Shown here in pieces: positions 8,066 through 17,311 of a stretch of DNA of 64,000 nt. The position numbers and the translations under genes were made by a program. Each line of letters begins with the position of its first letter. Position 1 is the stretch's first letter. Location of the stretch: positions 248,001 to 312,000 of the forward strand of contig NZ_JACSCW010000005.1 of assembly GCF_014333585.1 (NCBI RefSeq). Direction: 5' to 3'. Below the pieces are notes generated by a model that saw only the letters and a program-made list of their open reading frames with translations, ran no database searches and was not told where the DNA came from. The stretch is from Hymenobacter sp. BT188. GTDB taxonomy: Bacteria > Bacteroidota > Bacteroidia > Cytophagales > Hymenobacteraceae.

Positions 8066-8791
8066 ATGCACCTGCTGATTATTGATGGAGCCCACATGGC
8101 AACCGAGTTAGAAACCAAGTTTGGCTCAGACCATCAATACACCTATTTTGAGATAACAGAGGCTACGGATGAAGAGTGGCAGAAACTAAAGAGAGAGATT
8201 AAAAGCTCAATCCGCAGCAGTGATGTCATTTTCCACTTTGGTCCTCACAGGTATTGGGGTATGTTTGATTTAGCTGGAAAGACTGTTTTTCTTGAGTGTT
8301 CCAGTGCATCACTGGATGAGGCGGTTTGGAGCGCCAATGATGAGCAGTTCAACCCGACCCTTTTCGGATTTTGTGGCCTGCCGACTCTGCTTAACCGACC
8401 GCTGCTGGAAGTTAGTCTTTACAACTCCGAAAACGTCCCCCAACTCGCTGAAATTTGCGCAGTCTTGGGCACCGACTATCGCGTGGTGCAGGACCGCGTG
8501 GGCCTAGTAACGCCGCGAGTGGTGTGTATGATTATCAATGAAGCCTGCTACACGTTACAGGAAGGCACAGCCAGTATCCAGGATATTGATAAGAGCATGA
8601 AGTTGGGTACCAGCTACCCGCGTGGGCCGTTCGAGTGGGCTAATCTGATCGGGGTGAGCCGAGTGTACGATGTACTGGAAGCGCTGTGGCAGGATACGCA
8701 TGATGAACGCTACAAAGTGTGCCCGCTGCTGAAAACCATGTACTTACGCGGCGAGTCTTTTGATCTACAGAAATATGGAGCGCTTCATTAA
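8066..8791 (+). CDS. 3-Hydroxyacyl-CoA dehydrogenase-like protein with degenerate NAD domain
   Basis: The last 100 or so residues match the 3HCDH C-terminal domain: DRVGLVTPRVVCMIINEACY, then a stretch ending in DIDKSMKLGTSYPRGPFEWAN, as in FadB/PaaH-type enzymes. The N-terminal 130 residues occupy the place of the Rossmann domain but lack the GxGxxG nucleotide-binding loop and its usual length; they start MHLLIIDGAHMATELE. At 241 residues the protein is about 40 shorter than a standard HBDH. It may therefore be a non-catalytic or divergent relative rather than a working dehydrogenase. The catalytic histidine motif of the N-domain (SNTS...H) is not recognisable. Divergent from ridA. Confidence 0.7.
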   Translation: MHLLIIDGAHMATELETKFGSDHQYTYFEITEATDEEWQKLKREIKSSIRSSDVIFHFGPHRYWGMFDLAGKTVFLECSSASLDEAVWSANDEQFNPTLFGFCGLPTLLNRPLLEVSLYNSENVPQLAEICAVLGTDYRVVQDRVGLVTPRVVCMIINEACYTLQEGTASIQDIDKSMKLGTSYPRGPFEWANLIGVSRVYDVLEALWQDTHDERYKVCPLLKTMYLRGESFDLQKYGALH

Positions 8792-8880
8792 ATAGGAGCG
8801 ATGCGGAAAGTAGTATAATGGACAGCCCAGGTAAACGGCGAAGAAAAACACCTTGCAGTCTCTACTTAATTTGATACCCT

Positions 8881-10344
8881 TTACTTACCTATTACTACCC
8901 TAACAGTGCGTCTTCCAAAGCATTTTGCCCAGCCTTGATTGCCCCACCATCTTGGATCAGTGGATAGGTCCCTTCCTTCAATAGTCTTACACTGCGCCGT
9001 TAGAGCTGGTAATAGTACGTCAAGCTTTGGTCCAGTTAAAAGACGATAGCGAACTTGCTGCTGCTGATCATAGTGAGCCGCTGAGCCGTTAAGTAAGTCG
9101 CGATAGGCCGTGAATACGGTATTAAAGCCCCTGTTTAGATGAATACGACTCAGCGCTACATCATGGTCGCTCCAAAGTAATACGACGGCTAATAACAGCA
9201 ATAGGTGGCGAGCACCGCCAGACACTGTAGTTACGTGTTTCCCTTGCTGCAAACGATACGCGACCCATCCATAAATGGATATAAACCAAATGATTACAAA
9301 AAAGAAATAAAGATGATTTCGGCATCTCAGAGGTGGTGGGGCGTCAATTGATAAATAGGTGAGCAGATAACTGCTATAAATGCCCCCCACAAGTAAAAGA
9401 GGCCACACAAGCACATACTGTGTGAGGCGTTGCAGAACGGGAGCAGCTAGAGTGTTAGCAATGCGCTGAAAGAATGGCAATATCAGAACGCTGACAATAA
9501 CAATTGAACCAGTGCCTAGCCAATTGACAAGTGTATAAAAAGTGGCTATAGTAGCAGAAAACACGGCATGAGGCGGATAAATTACTCCCACACCCACTTG
9601 ATGAATTCGAATGAAATTGCCTGGTGCACTGAGCATTAAAGTAGCACCCAAACCAGAAGCCAACCAAATCGCCCACCATCCAAAAATTGTTCTGCGACGC
9701 AGTAATAATGGCAGCGTAATAAGCATAGCTGTTAGGCTGATACAAGCGGTTATTTCAGAAAATCCTGGAATCAGAAAAGCCAGCAGAAAAGCACCTGACC
9801 AAATAATACCACGCGTAACAGGCTGCTGAATCGTGAATAGTAAGCAAATACTTATAAGTAGTAGTGCTTCTAAGATGCAGGGTAGGATGTAAGATAGAGT
9901 GCTAATAAACCAATAGAAAGCTTCAGTAGGATTAGGGAGCCACAGTAAAAACAAGCTAAGTATGACGCTGCCAGCCGCCAATTTGGTTCGCAGAAGTATA
10001 GGGCCTCCAGCCAGCGTAGCCATTACTACGCCGTATATAGAGCAGGCAAGTAGTAGTATTATGCCTGCTACGTAGACTTGATAATTAATCAAGCTCTCAT
10101 CTGCATGAATAACAAATGGATGCAGACCAGTTGCAAGTGAAGACGAGAATCGGCCTGATAAGCTTAGGTGAGTAGAAGTGGTGTGATTAATAAGTCCCAT
10201 CTTTCGTACGTATTGGGGATACTCATAATCATCTAAATAGGGATGACAATAAGCCGCCAACAACAAGAATGGTAGCAGACAAAATAGTGCAAAGATGTTT
10301 AGCCCAAAGGACCAAGCATAATGCTTAAAAATAGGAAAGCGCAT
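8881..10344 (-). CDS. Multi-pass membrane protein, possibly DUF6056/GT-C-like
   Basis: A 487-residue protein with roughly eleven hydrophobic segments. The first periplasmic loop has DDYEYPQYV followed later by GRFSSS, a pattern (acidic pair, then GR-Y/F-x-S) seen in DUF6056 and other polytopic GT-C-like surface polysaccharide proteins. The C-terminal 70 residues form an extracytoplasmic domain with a few cysteines and tryptophans (CKTIEGRDL...WWGNQGWAKCFG). Base composition and codon use are visibly more AT-rich than glmS next to it (many TAT, ATA, AAT codons), hinting at later acquisition or low expression. No partner genes for polysaccharide assembly are adjacent, so function stays open. 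Confidence 0.6.
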   Translation of the reverse strand: MRFPIFKHYAWSFGLNIFALFCLLPFLLLAAYCHPYLDDYEYPQYVRKMGLINHTTSTHLSLSGRFSSSLATGLHPFVIHADESLINYQVYVAGIILLLACSIYGVVMATLAGGPILLRTKLAAGSVILSLFLLWLPNPTEAFYWFISTLSYILPCILEALLLISICLLFTIQQPVTRGIIWSGAFLLAFLIPGFSEITACISLTAMLITLPLLLRRRTIFGWWAIWLASGLGATLMLSAPGNFIRIHQVGVGVIYPPHAVFSATIATFYTLVNWLGTGSIVIVSVLILPFFQRIANTLAAPVLQRLTQYVLVWPLLLVGGIYSSYLLTYLSIDAPPPLRCRNHLYFFFVIIWFISIYGWVAYRLQQGKHVTTVSGGARHLLLLLAVVLLWSDHDVALSRIHLNRGFNTVFTAYRDLLNGSAAHYDQQQQVRYRLLTGPKLDVLLPALTAQCKTIEGRDLSTDPRWWGNQGWAKCFGRRTVRVVIGK

Positions 10345-10366
10345 ATACCTCCACTAATAATAAAAT

Positions 10367-10396
10367 AAAAAAGGGATGCGATTTGCACCCCTTTTT
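10367..10396 (-). terminator. Intrinsic terminator after glmS
   Basis: Minus-strand hairpin aaaaaggggtgc / gcatcccttttt with one mismatch and a T6 tail followed by ATTTTATT. Confidence 0.65.
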
Positions 10397-10425
10397 ACTA
10401 ATAACTCACTGACGCGTTCAGTGTA

Positions 10426-12261
10426 TTACTCAACTGTCACCGACTTAGCCAGATTACGGGGCTGATCGACGTTGCAGCCGCGTAGTACAGCAATGTGGTA
10501 GGAGAGCAGTTGCAGTGGCACTACTGACACGAGCGGCATCAGCACCTCACTTGTAGCGGGCACCTCAATGACGAACTCAGCCATTGCCGGAATCACCTGG
10601 TCGCCCTCGGTTACTACAGCAATGATGCGGCCTTTGCGAGCTTTCACTTCCTGAATGTTGGAAACGACCTTCTCGTAAGAGCTGTCTTTGGTCGCAATAA
10701 CTACCACCGGCATGTTCTCGTCAATCAGAGCGATGGGGCCGTGCTTCATCTCAGCAGCAGGGTAACCCTCAGCATGGATATAACTGATTTCCTTTAGCTT
10801 GAGTGCTCCCTCTAATGCGACAGGGAAGTTGTAGCCCCGGCCCAGGTACAGGAAGTTTGGAACGTCTTTGAAGATTTCAGCAATCTGCTTTATCTCAGTA
10901 TCGAGAAGCAGCGCTTGCTCTACTTTCGACGGAATATTGCTCAGCTCCACCATCAACTCGCGCAGCTTCACGTCGGATAAGGTGCCGCGCTTGTGACCCA
11001 CAATCATAGCCAACAGCGTAAGCACTGTTACTTGCGCCGTAAATGCCTTCGTAGACGCTACGCCGATTTCGGGGCCAGCGTGGGTATATGCACCGGCATC
11101 AGTAGCACGGGCAATGCTGCTACCCACCACGTTGCAGACACCAAAAATGGTTGCGCCCTTACTCTTCGCTAACTCAATAGCGGCCAGTGTATCAGCCGTT
11201 TCGCCCGACTGGGAAATGGCAATAACGATATCACGCTCCGAAATAACCGGATTACGGTAGCGGAATTCTGAAGCGTATTCTACTTCTACCGGAATGCGCG
11301 CCAAGTCTTCGAGCAAGTATTCGGCCACCAATCCAGCATGCCAGGAAGTGCCGCAAGCCACGATGATAATGCGCTGGGCGTTTACAAACTTCTGCTCGTA
11401 GGCCCGCACACCGCCCATGTTCAAATGGCCGGCTTCTAGCTCTAGACGACCACGCATGGAATCGAGAATAGAACGAGGCTGCTCAAAGATTTCTTTAAGC
11501 ATAAAGTGCTCATAACCACCCTTTTCAATGCTTTCAAGCTCTAACTCCAGCTTCTGAATATAAGGAGTCTGGCTAACGTCTTCCTTTGAGCGGATTTCCA
11601 GCTTGCCATCCCGAATAACGACTAGCTCATAGTCATTTACATACACTACTTCGTTGGTGTACTCGATGATGGGCGTCGCATCGGAGGCGAGGAAGAACTC
11701 GTCTTTGCCAACGCCAATAACTAATGGCGAGCCTTTGCGGGCCGCGATTAGCTGGTTTGGGTTGTCCTTACTCAACACTACGATAGCGTAAGCGCCTACT
11801 ACTTCGTGCAAAGCCAGGCGAACCGCTTCTTCCAGAGAACAGTTGTTCTGCTTCTTGATTTCCTCAATCAGGTTAACAAATACTTCGGTATCAGTATCTG
11901 AGTGAAATACGTGGCCTTGCTGCTGCAAGTGGGTTTTCAACGCAGCGTAGTTCTCAATGATGCCATTGTGAATGATGGCAATACGCTCGGAGGTAGAATA
12001 GTGCGGGTGAGCGTTGACATCATTGGGCTCGCCATGCGTTGCCCAACGCGTATGGCCCATTCCGATTCGAGCATGAGTGTCTTTCTCTTCAATGAAATCA
12101 ACAAGCTCCTGAACCTTGCCCTTCTTTTTGTATACGTTCAGGGTTCCATTGAGCAGGGCCACGCCGGCCGAGTCATAGCCGCGATATTCTAGGCGGCGTA
12201 AGCCTTTAATGATAATAGGGCAGGCTTCACGATAGCCGATGTAAGCAACGATTCCGCACAT
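10426..12261 (-). CDS. glmS: Glutamine-fructose-6-phosphate aminotransferase (isomerizing)
   Basis: GlmS makes glucosamine-6-phosphate from fructose-6-phosphate and glutamine, the first step towards UDP-GlcNAc for peptidoglycan and LPS. Cys2 of MCGIVAYIG is the glutaminase nucleophile; the class II amidotransferase domain covers about residues 1-230. Two SIS isomerase domains follow (IIIVACGTSWHAG and FLYLGRGYNFPVALEGALKLKE), and the protein ends in the canonical RNLAKSVTVE. Length 611 is normal. It is the last gene after the GT5 and DUF4270 genes, with a 96-base gap containing minus-strand GACCTTTG, so it may have its own promoter. No glmS ribozyme-like structure was seen. Notably free of the TGCCCCCCA motif. 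Confidence 0.98.
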   Translation of the reverse strand: MCGIVAYIGYREACPIIIKGLRRLEYRGYDSAGVALLNGTLNVYKKKGKVQELVDFIEEKDTHARIGMGHTRWATHGEPNDVNAHPHYSTSERIAIIHNGIIENYAALKTHLQQQGHVFHSDTDTEVFVNLIEEIKKQNNCSLEEAVRLALHEVVGAYAIVVLSKDNPNQLIAARKGSPLVIGVGKDEFFLASDATPIIEYTNEVVYVNDYELVVIRDGKLEIRSKEDVSQTPYIQKLELELESIEKGGYEHFMLKEIFEQPRSILDSMRGRLELEAGHLNMGGVRAYEQKFVNAQRIIIVACGTSWHAGLVAEYLLEDLARIPVEVEYASEFRYRNPVISERDIVIAISQSGETADTLAAIELAKSKGATIFGVCNVVGSSIARATDAGAYTHAGPEIGVASTKAFTAQVTVLTLLAMIVGHKRGTLSDVKLRELMVELSNIPSKVEQALLLDTEIKQIAEIFKDVPNFLYLGRGYNFPVALEGALKLKEISYIHAEGYPAAEMKHGPIALIDENMPVVVIATKDSSYEKVVSNIQEVKARKGRIIAVVTEGDQVIPAMAEFVIEVPATSEVLMPLVSVVPLQLLSYHIAVLRGCNVDQPRNLAKSVTVE

Positions 12262-12357
12262 AGCGCGTCAGGAAATTATAGTTTTGAAAAGAAAAGACGG
12301 CCCGCCTCCGGCACAAAGGTCGTGCCGACGTGCTGAGGCCGCCTAAAGGGCAAATTG

Positions 12358-13839
12358 CTAGCGCAATTTAGAATAATAGACGCGGAGCGTGATGTTGTCA
12401 GCGTCGAGTACAGCTCGGTTAAGGGTAAGGGTGGGTAAAGTCCGAAGTGTGGGAGAAAGAATGAGGGTGGCCGGGCGGGTAGCGTCCGTCTGGGTGTAGA
12501 TGTAGTTCTGTACGTAATTCGTAATCAGAACGCTATAATAGTTGTTATTATTCCCTAAGTCGTAAAGACGAGCTTGCGCTTCTACGCGTTGACCTTGGCC
12601 GCCAATACTATCACCTAGTATTACCCGGTCAGTCCGAAAATTATTGGTTAAGCTCTTTAATACCTGATTGTTGGCGTTGGCTTCATACAAATAAAGCCGC
12701 CGTGGCAATGGAAACAGGGCATTGGCAAATGGCTTCACCGGTATAATGAGCTCCGCACGGTTGATGGCAATGTCCTTCCGATCCTTCAGCGCCTTAAGAC
12801 CAGCAGGAATATCTAGCCGAGTGCCAAAACCGACACCTTCCTGTACGTAAGTGATACCTCCGACTTCAGAAGACGTTACCGCTGCCTGCCCGTTTGTGAG
12901 ACGAGCAAACGGGCCAGTCGCCGATAAATCACTGATAATCTGAGTGAAGTAGCGCGGCGCATTCAGGTTGATGCTTGTCGCGGCTTCGCTGGCTCCACGA
13001 GGCGGGCTGCCAAAGTAAACAGAATACGAGCGCCACTTTCTAGGACTAGTGGCATCGTGATAATAAAATACCACCCGCAGATCATTGGCCCGATTGAAAC
13101 CCACAACTGTACCCGAGAAGCCGTTGGCTGGAGTGATAGCTACGCCTTTCCAAAGAGCATCCAGTTGAGTCTGAGTGAAGGTTTCGCTTTGCAAACCTGA
13201 AAAAATGCCCCCCAGGAAAGCTGTAGTCTGACCAGGACGCGAAAGCGCGAGCCTTACCCTGCGGTCCTGCACCGTTACAATAGCAGTAACGGTGTCGGTA
13301 GTGACGGTGGAGGCAATGCGTTGCCGCTCGCGCCGCGTCCGGTTGAGAGAACCCGCAAGGTTGGCGCCAATCACTTGGCCTACTGGGACAGATGTATTTG
13401 CGTTGTAAGAACTGCGGTCGTCTAACTTCTGCTGCAGGGCAGATACATCAAAGCGCACAGCTTGCGTGGCGCTGCCATATACCTGATCGAAGCTCATAAT
13501 CATTACCGTCGAGTCCAGCACGGTGCCACTGAACTTAGCAGGTAATGAATCAGCCGGCATATTTACCTGCAAATTCAGGAACGAACGGGCCGTAGTAGTT
13601 CCCAAAGCTGCGTCGCTGATTTGGCCAACCAAAAAGTTGTCGGCTTTCAGCGTTTCGAGCGAGTCTTGCAAAATAGTGGCTACGGAAGCTTTGAACTCGC
13701 TGTAGTCAGTGGTAATAGAAGCTGTATCCGGCAGATCCACCCGAATGTCATTCGGATCGTCGCAGCTGGTAGTAAGCAGGAAAGCGGCGGAAAAGCAGAG
13801 GGTCGCGGTGAGGCGGAAGGCGCTAGCTGGCCAATTCAT
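12358..13839 (-). CDS. DUF4270 family lipoprotein
   Basis: A 493-residue exported protein with a lipoprotein signal ending TTSC (Cys26), followed by CDDPNDIRVDLPD, typical of Bacteroidota DUF4270 proteins. The body alternates beta-strand-like segments; it ends in LDADNITLRVYYSKLR, again characteristic. Function unknown; it should sit in the outer or inner membrane leaflet facing the periplasm or surface. Its ATG lies inside the last 17 bases of the GT5 gene upstream, so the two are co-transcribed and probably translationally coupled. The order GT5 protein, DUF4270, glmS with divergent panC is, from memory, common across Bacteroidota. Confidence 0.85.
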   Translation of the reverse strand: MNWPASAFRLTATLCFSAAFLLTTSCDDPNDIRVDLPDTASITTDYSEFKASVATILQDSLETLKADNFLVGQISDAALGTTTARSFLNLQVNMPADSLPAKFSGTVLDSTVMIMSFDQVYGSATQAVRFDVSALQQKLDDRSSYNANTSVPVGQVIGANLAGSLNRTRRERQRIASTVTTDTVTAIVTVQDRRVRLALSRPGQTTAFLGGIFSGLQSETFTQTQLDALWKGVAITPANGFSGTVVGFNRANDLRVVFYYHDATSPRKWRSYSVYFGSPPRGASEAATSINLNAPRYFTQIISDLSATGPFARLTNGQAAVTSSEVGGITYVQEGVGFGTRLDIPAGLKALKDRKDIAINRAELIIPVKPFANALFPLPRRLYLYEANANNQVLKSLTNNFRTDRVILGDSIGGQGQRVEAQARLYDLGNNNNYYSVLITNYVQNYIYTQTDATRPATLILSPTLRTLPTLTLNRAVLDADNITLRVYYSKLR

Positions 13840-14644
13840 TATAAAGCGCGTAGTAAGAAGTCAACAGGTTCTCGTCGGCGCCCACCTGACCGATGCACTT
13901 CTTCTGGGTGTTCTGGGCATACTCAGTGAACATCGCGTTCATGTTGTCGCTGAAATCCTCGTCAGATTTTACTACCGAATCAGCATAATCCATCCCAACT
14001 TTGATGAAGCCCTCGTAGTCCGCTGATTTCAGCGCAGCCAGCATTTTGTCATCAATGTCCAGCATCTTGGCTTTCTCAATGATGTCGCCGCTGAATTTGT
14101 GATCGAACTCGTTGTTGTAAATCGTGAACACCGACTTGGCATCCTTGAAAATCGGGTCTTTCTTGTACGTCGTTTTCAGATACATCGGGATCAGGCCGGT
14201 CATCCAGTCGTTGCAGTGAACGATGTCGGGCGCCCAACCTAGTTTCTTCACGGTTTCAAGCACACCTTTGCAAAAGAAGATGGCGCGCTCGTCATTATCG
14301 GCGTGAAACTTATCGTTTTTATCCACCAACACGGACTTACGGTGGAAATAATCCTCGTTATCGATGAAATAAACCTGAAGCTTAGCATTTGGAATAGATG
14401 CTACCTTGATAATCAACGGCTTCTCTTCTTCGCCCACGGCGATGTTGATGCCCGATAAGCGAACTACCTCGTGCAGCCGGTTCTTACGCTCGTTGATAAT
14501 TCCGAAACGAGGAACGAAAATGCGGATCTCCATCCCCATTTCCTGCATGCCTTGCGGCAACATCCGCAGAAACTCCGCTACCTTGGTCGTCTGCAAAAAC
14601 GGGTTGATTTCCGTAGCAGCATAGAGTATTCTCAACTTGGACAT
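13823..14644 (-). CDS. Truncated-type glycogen/starch synthase homologue (GT5 N-terminal domain only)
   Basis: The 273-residue product aligns by eye with the N-terminal Rossmann domain of GT5 glycogen synthases: LRILYAATEINPF, EIRIFVPRFG, VYFIDNEDYFHRK, FFCKGVLETVKKLGWAPDIVHCNDWMTGLIPMYLK and a FTIYN-like strand. The whole C-terminal GT-B domain is missing. The KTGGL loop that binds ADP-glucose is replaced by TKVAEFLRMLP, so catalysis is doubtful. The frame is intact and the next gene overlaps its end, so this looks like a conserved short family rather than a pseudogene. A strong promoter lies at 14693-14723. Likely role unknown; 'glycogen synthase' in databases should be read with care. Confidence 0.8.
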   Translation of the reverse strand: MSKLRILYAATEINPFLQTTKVAEFLRMLPQGMQEMGMEIRIFVPRFGIINERKNRLHEVVRLSGINIAVGEEEKPLIIKVASIPNAKLQVYFIDNEDYFHRKSVLVDKNDKFHADNDERAIFFCKGVLETVKKLGWAPDIVHCNDWMTGLIPMYLKTTYKKDPIFKDAKSVFTIYNNEFDHKFSGDIIEKAKMLDIDDKMLAALKSADYEGFIKVGMDYADSVVKSDEDFSDNMNAMFTEYAQNTQKKCIGQVGADENLLTSYYALYNELAS

Positions 14645-14692
14645 ATCGGGTTAGTAGAGGTGATTAAGTAAGAGGCAATAGTTTTGGATGCA

Positions 14693-14723
14693 CAAAATTA
14701 AACATTTTTAAGCGGAAATTCAA
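14693..14723 (-). promoter_or_regulatory. Bacteroidota-type promoter of the GT5/DUF4270 operon
   Basis: Minus strand: -33 TTG (complement of 14721-14723), 20-nt spacer, -7 TAATTTTG (complement of 14693-14700), an exact match to TANNTTTG. It lies 49 nt before the ATG at 14644. Confidence 0.7.
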
Positions 14724-14764
14724 TAAAACCCACCTGCGGGTCCTTCCCTCAGGCCTTCTACCTT

Positions 14765-15622
14765 ATGGAGATACTGCAATCGGCCGCCGCGTTGCAAGCC
14801 CAAACCGAAAAATGGCGCCGCGATGGTCAACGCATTGGTTTAGTGCCTACTATGGGCGCCTTACACGATGGCCACCTACGGCTGGTACAAGCCGCCGCTG
14901 CTGAAAACGACGTAGTAGTAGTCAGTATATTTGTTAATCCAACGCAGTTCAATAATCCCGACGACTTTCGGCTTTATCCGCGCCTGCCCGAAGCCGATGC
15001 TGCTTTGCTTGAGCCGGTTGGATGCACCGCGTTGTTTTTGCCCTCGGTAGAGGAGATGTATCCTCAGCCCAGCAAGCTGCGCTTCGATTTTGGTTCCCTG
15101 GAGCAAGTCATGGAAGGGGCCCATCGCCCCGGTCATTTTAATGGAGTGGCCACGGTGGTAAGCAAGCTGTTCCACCTGAGCCGCCCTCATCGGGCTTATT
15201 TTGGCCAGAAGGACTTGCAGCAAGTCGCTATTATTCGCCAGCTAGTGGCTGACTTATCATTTGATCTGGAGCTTATTATTTTCCCAACAGTGCGCGAGGC
15301 CGATGGCTTAGCTATGTCTTCACGCAACAGGCGGTTATCAGCAGACGCTCGACAAATTGCCCCCCAACTCTATAAAGCCCTACAATTGGGTGCCAAATTG
15401 TTGGAGGAGAAGCGGCCCGTAGCTAGTGTAAAAAACGATGTTCTTCAATTTTTGGCGATGGAAGAAACCATTGTGTTGGAGTACTTTGAGGTAGCCGATG
15501 CCCATACCTTACAACCGATAGAGCGAATTTCTAAATCACAAGACGTTGCTCTTTGCATTGCCGCATGGCTGACAGAGGTACGTTTAATTGATAATTTGCT
15601 GATAAGTGATAAAGGCTTGTAA
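14765..15622 (+). CDS. panC: Pantothenate synthetase
   Basis: PanC condenses pantoate and beta-alanine, using ATP, to form pantothenate, the CoA precursor. The PTMGALHDGHL motif (residues 28-38, with His34 and His37) binds ATP; FVNPTQF, the FGQKD block and MSSRN further on are the other conserved active-site elements. Length 285 is standard. It is transcribed away from the GT5 gene. PanD, which makes its beta-alanine substrate, lies 1.85 kb downstream on the same strand, separated by a peptidase gene. A motif copy (15359-15365) lies in the C-terminal domain. Confidence 0.97.
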   Translation: MEILQSAAALQAQTEKWRRDGQRIGLVPTMGALHDGHLRLVQAAAAENDVVVVSIFVNPTQFNNPDDFRLYPRLPEADAALLEPVGCTALFLPSVEEMYPQPSKLRFDFGSLEQVMEGAHRPGHFNGVATVVSKLFHLSRPHRAYFGQKDLQQVAIIRQLVADLSFDLELIIFPTVREADGLAMSSRNRRLSADARQIAPQLYKALQLGAKLLEEKRPVASVKNDVLQFLAMEETIVLEYFEVADAHTLQPIERISKSQDVALCIAAWLTEVRLIDNLLISDKGL

Positions 15623-15758
15623 AACAATAATATATTACTGATTCAAATCCATATATAGTAAATTGTAGAAGGAAATTTTATATTTTTTCTGGTAAATGGA
15701 CCAGTGTCAATATAATTTGAGTTATGTTAGTGCATCGATTAATCATATAAACTCAAGA

Positions 15759-17291
15759 ATGAAGCACAAACACTTTACTCCAAAATTCCTTTCTTGTTTA
15801 GGCCTTGGTCTACTCTTCACCTTTGGGTGCAGCAAAGAGGATCTGAATCCTTCAGAAAATCTTAGCCAGCGCACGTCCACTAGCGCCACTGATGGATCAG
15901 TCTCGACTTCCGTCGTGCGCGAGGGCAATCAGTACATTATTATTTCGGCTACCGATGCACTGCCAGCAGATATTGAGGGCAAAGCCAGAGGAGCCAATGG
16001 TAAAGTAACCAAGCTACTCAGCGGTGTGGGTATTGCTACTGCTACTTCCGACGACCCGAACTTCATTGCGAAGGCCAGCAAAATCAGTGGGGTACGCTCG
16101 GTTATTCACGATTATACTTATCAGGGCTACGACCCACAGGAGCAGACCGTGGAGGCAGCGAATACCAATCCCCCCACCAGCGCCGACAACGATCCTGTTT
16201 TCCCCATACAGTGGGGCCATACTGCTATTCAGGCGCCAGAGGCTTGGCTCACCGGAGCTCGTGGCCAGAACGTGCGTGTAGCCGTGCTGGACGGAGGATT
16301 CTATCTGGGGCACCCCGATTTGGTAGGCAATATTGAGAAAAGTATCTCTTTCGTGCCTGGCCAACCAGCTCAGTTTAATCGCGAGCTCGCCAGAAACAGA
16401 AGTACTTTTAGTCACGGTTCGCACGTAGCAGGCACTGTTGCGGCCGTGGATAATACTAATGGCGGAGTTGGCGTAGCACCAGACGCTAAACTTATTTTGG
16501 TAAAGGTGTTAGGTGATATTGGCTCCGGGCAGTTCTCTTGGATAATTGCAGGCATCAAGTACGCTGCTGATGAGCAGGTTGATGTGATCAACATGAGCTT
16601 AGGCGCTAGGTTGCCCCGCAATGGTAAGTACATGGACAACAATGGCACACCAAATGATCCATCGGATGACTTTTTGGTGAAGGATAGCGAGGTTCAAAAA
16701 GAAGTCGCTGAACTAGTGGAGGCCATTAACAAAGTCACGACTTACGCAGCCAAAAAAGGCGTGACCCTTATAGCTGCGGCTGGCAACGACGGGATTGATG
16801 CCAAAGATCAGAACGCGACTTTTGTGCCCGCCGACTCGAAGCACGTGATTTCTATTTCGGCTACTGCTCCTTACGGTTTGGCACTGGATCCTAACACCAG
16901 CCTAGACCAAGTTGCTTATTATAGTAACTACGGGTCGCCGGCTATTGATCTCGCCGCTCCCGGTGGTAGTGCTGCGCATCCTAGTGTGCAAAGCGTGTTC
17001 TATAAAATAGGATTCGCGCCTGTTTATGCGTGGGACATGGTGTATAGCAGCGGAAGTCCCACAGGCTATAACTGGGCGCAGGGCACAAGTATGGCTAGCC
17101 CACACGCAGCCGGCGTAGCCGCTCTGATCATCAGTAAGAATGGCGGCCCAATGGCTCCTGAGCGGGTAGAAGCCATCATGCGTGCCTCGGCCGATGACTT
17201 AGGTACCCCCGGTCGTGATGATAACTACGGTCATGGCCGTGTGAACGCCTTACGCGCCGTAACTAGCGCCAGCCTAGCTCAGGCCAAGTAG
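15759..17291 (+). CDS. Subtilisin-like (S8) serine peptidase lipoprotein
   Basis: The frame is open from 15696, but ATG 15759 starts a proper lipoprotein signal (MKHKHFTPKF... LFTFGC, Cys24). The S8 triad is complete: Asp178 in VAVLDGG, His219 in SHGSHVAGT and Ser444 in GTSMASPHAAG, with the oxyanion asparagine in AAAGNDG. An inhibitor-I9-like propeptide region precedes the catalytic domain (about residues 50-130). The enzyme should be a secreted, membrane-tethered protease of 510 residues. The 136 bases before it are distinctly AT-rich, and the gene separates panC from panD, which are otherwise expected to be adjacent. A long symmetric terminator follows. Confidence 0.9.
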   Translation: MKHKHFTPKFLSCLGLGLLFTFGCSKEDLNPSENLSQRTSTSATDGSVSTSVVREGNQYIIISATDALPADIEGKARGANGKVTKLLSGVGIATATSDDPNFIAKASKISGVRSVIHDYTYQGYDPQEQTVEAANTNPPTSADNDPVFPIQWGHTAIQAPEAWLTGARGQNVRVAVLDGGFYLGHPDLVGNIEKSISFVPGQPAQFNRELARNRSTFSHGSHVAGTVAAVDNTNGGVGVAPDAKLILVKVLGDIGSGQFSWIIAGIKYAADEQVDVINMSLGARLPRNGKYMDNNGTPNDPSDDFLVKDSEVQKEVAELVEAINKVTTYAAKKGVTLIAAAGNDGIDAKDQNATFVPADSKHVISISATAPYGLALDPNTSLDQVAYYSNYGSPAIDLAAPGGSAAHPSVQSVFYKIGFAPVYAWDMVYSSGSPTGYNWAQGTSMASPHAAGVAALIISKNGGPMAPERVEAIMRASADDLGTPGRDDNYGHGRVNALRAVTSASLAQAK

Positions 17292-17311
17292 GCTGTTGGA
17301 TTAAAGCAAGT

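Noticed and set aside
10367..12261. glmS ribozyme or riboswitch
   Set aside because: The region upstream of glmS (12262-12357) is short and shows none of the ribozyme core; such elements are known mainly in Gram-positive bacteria.
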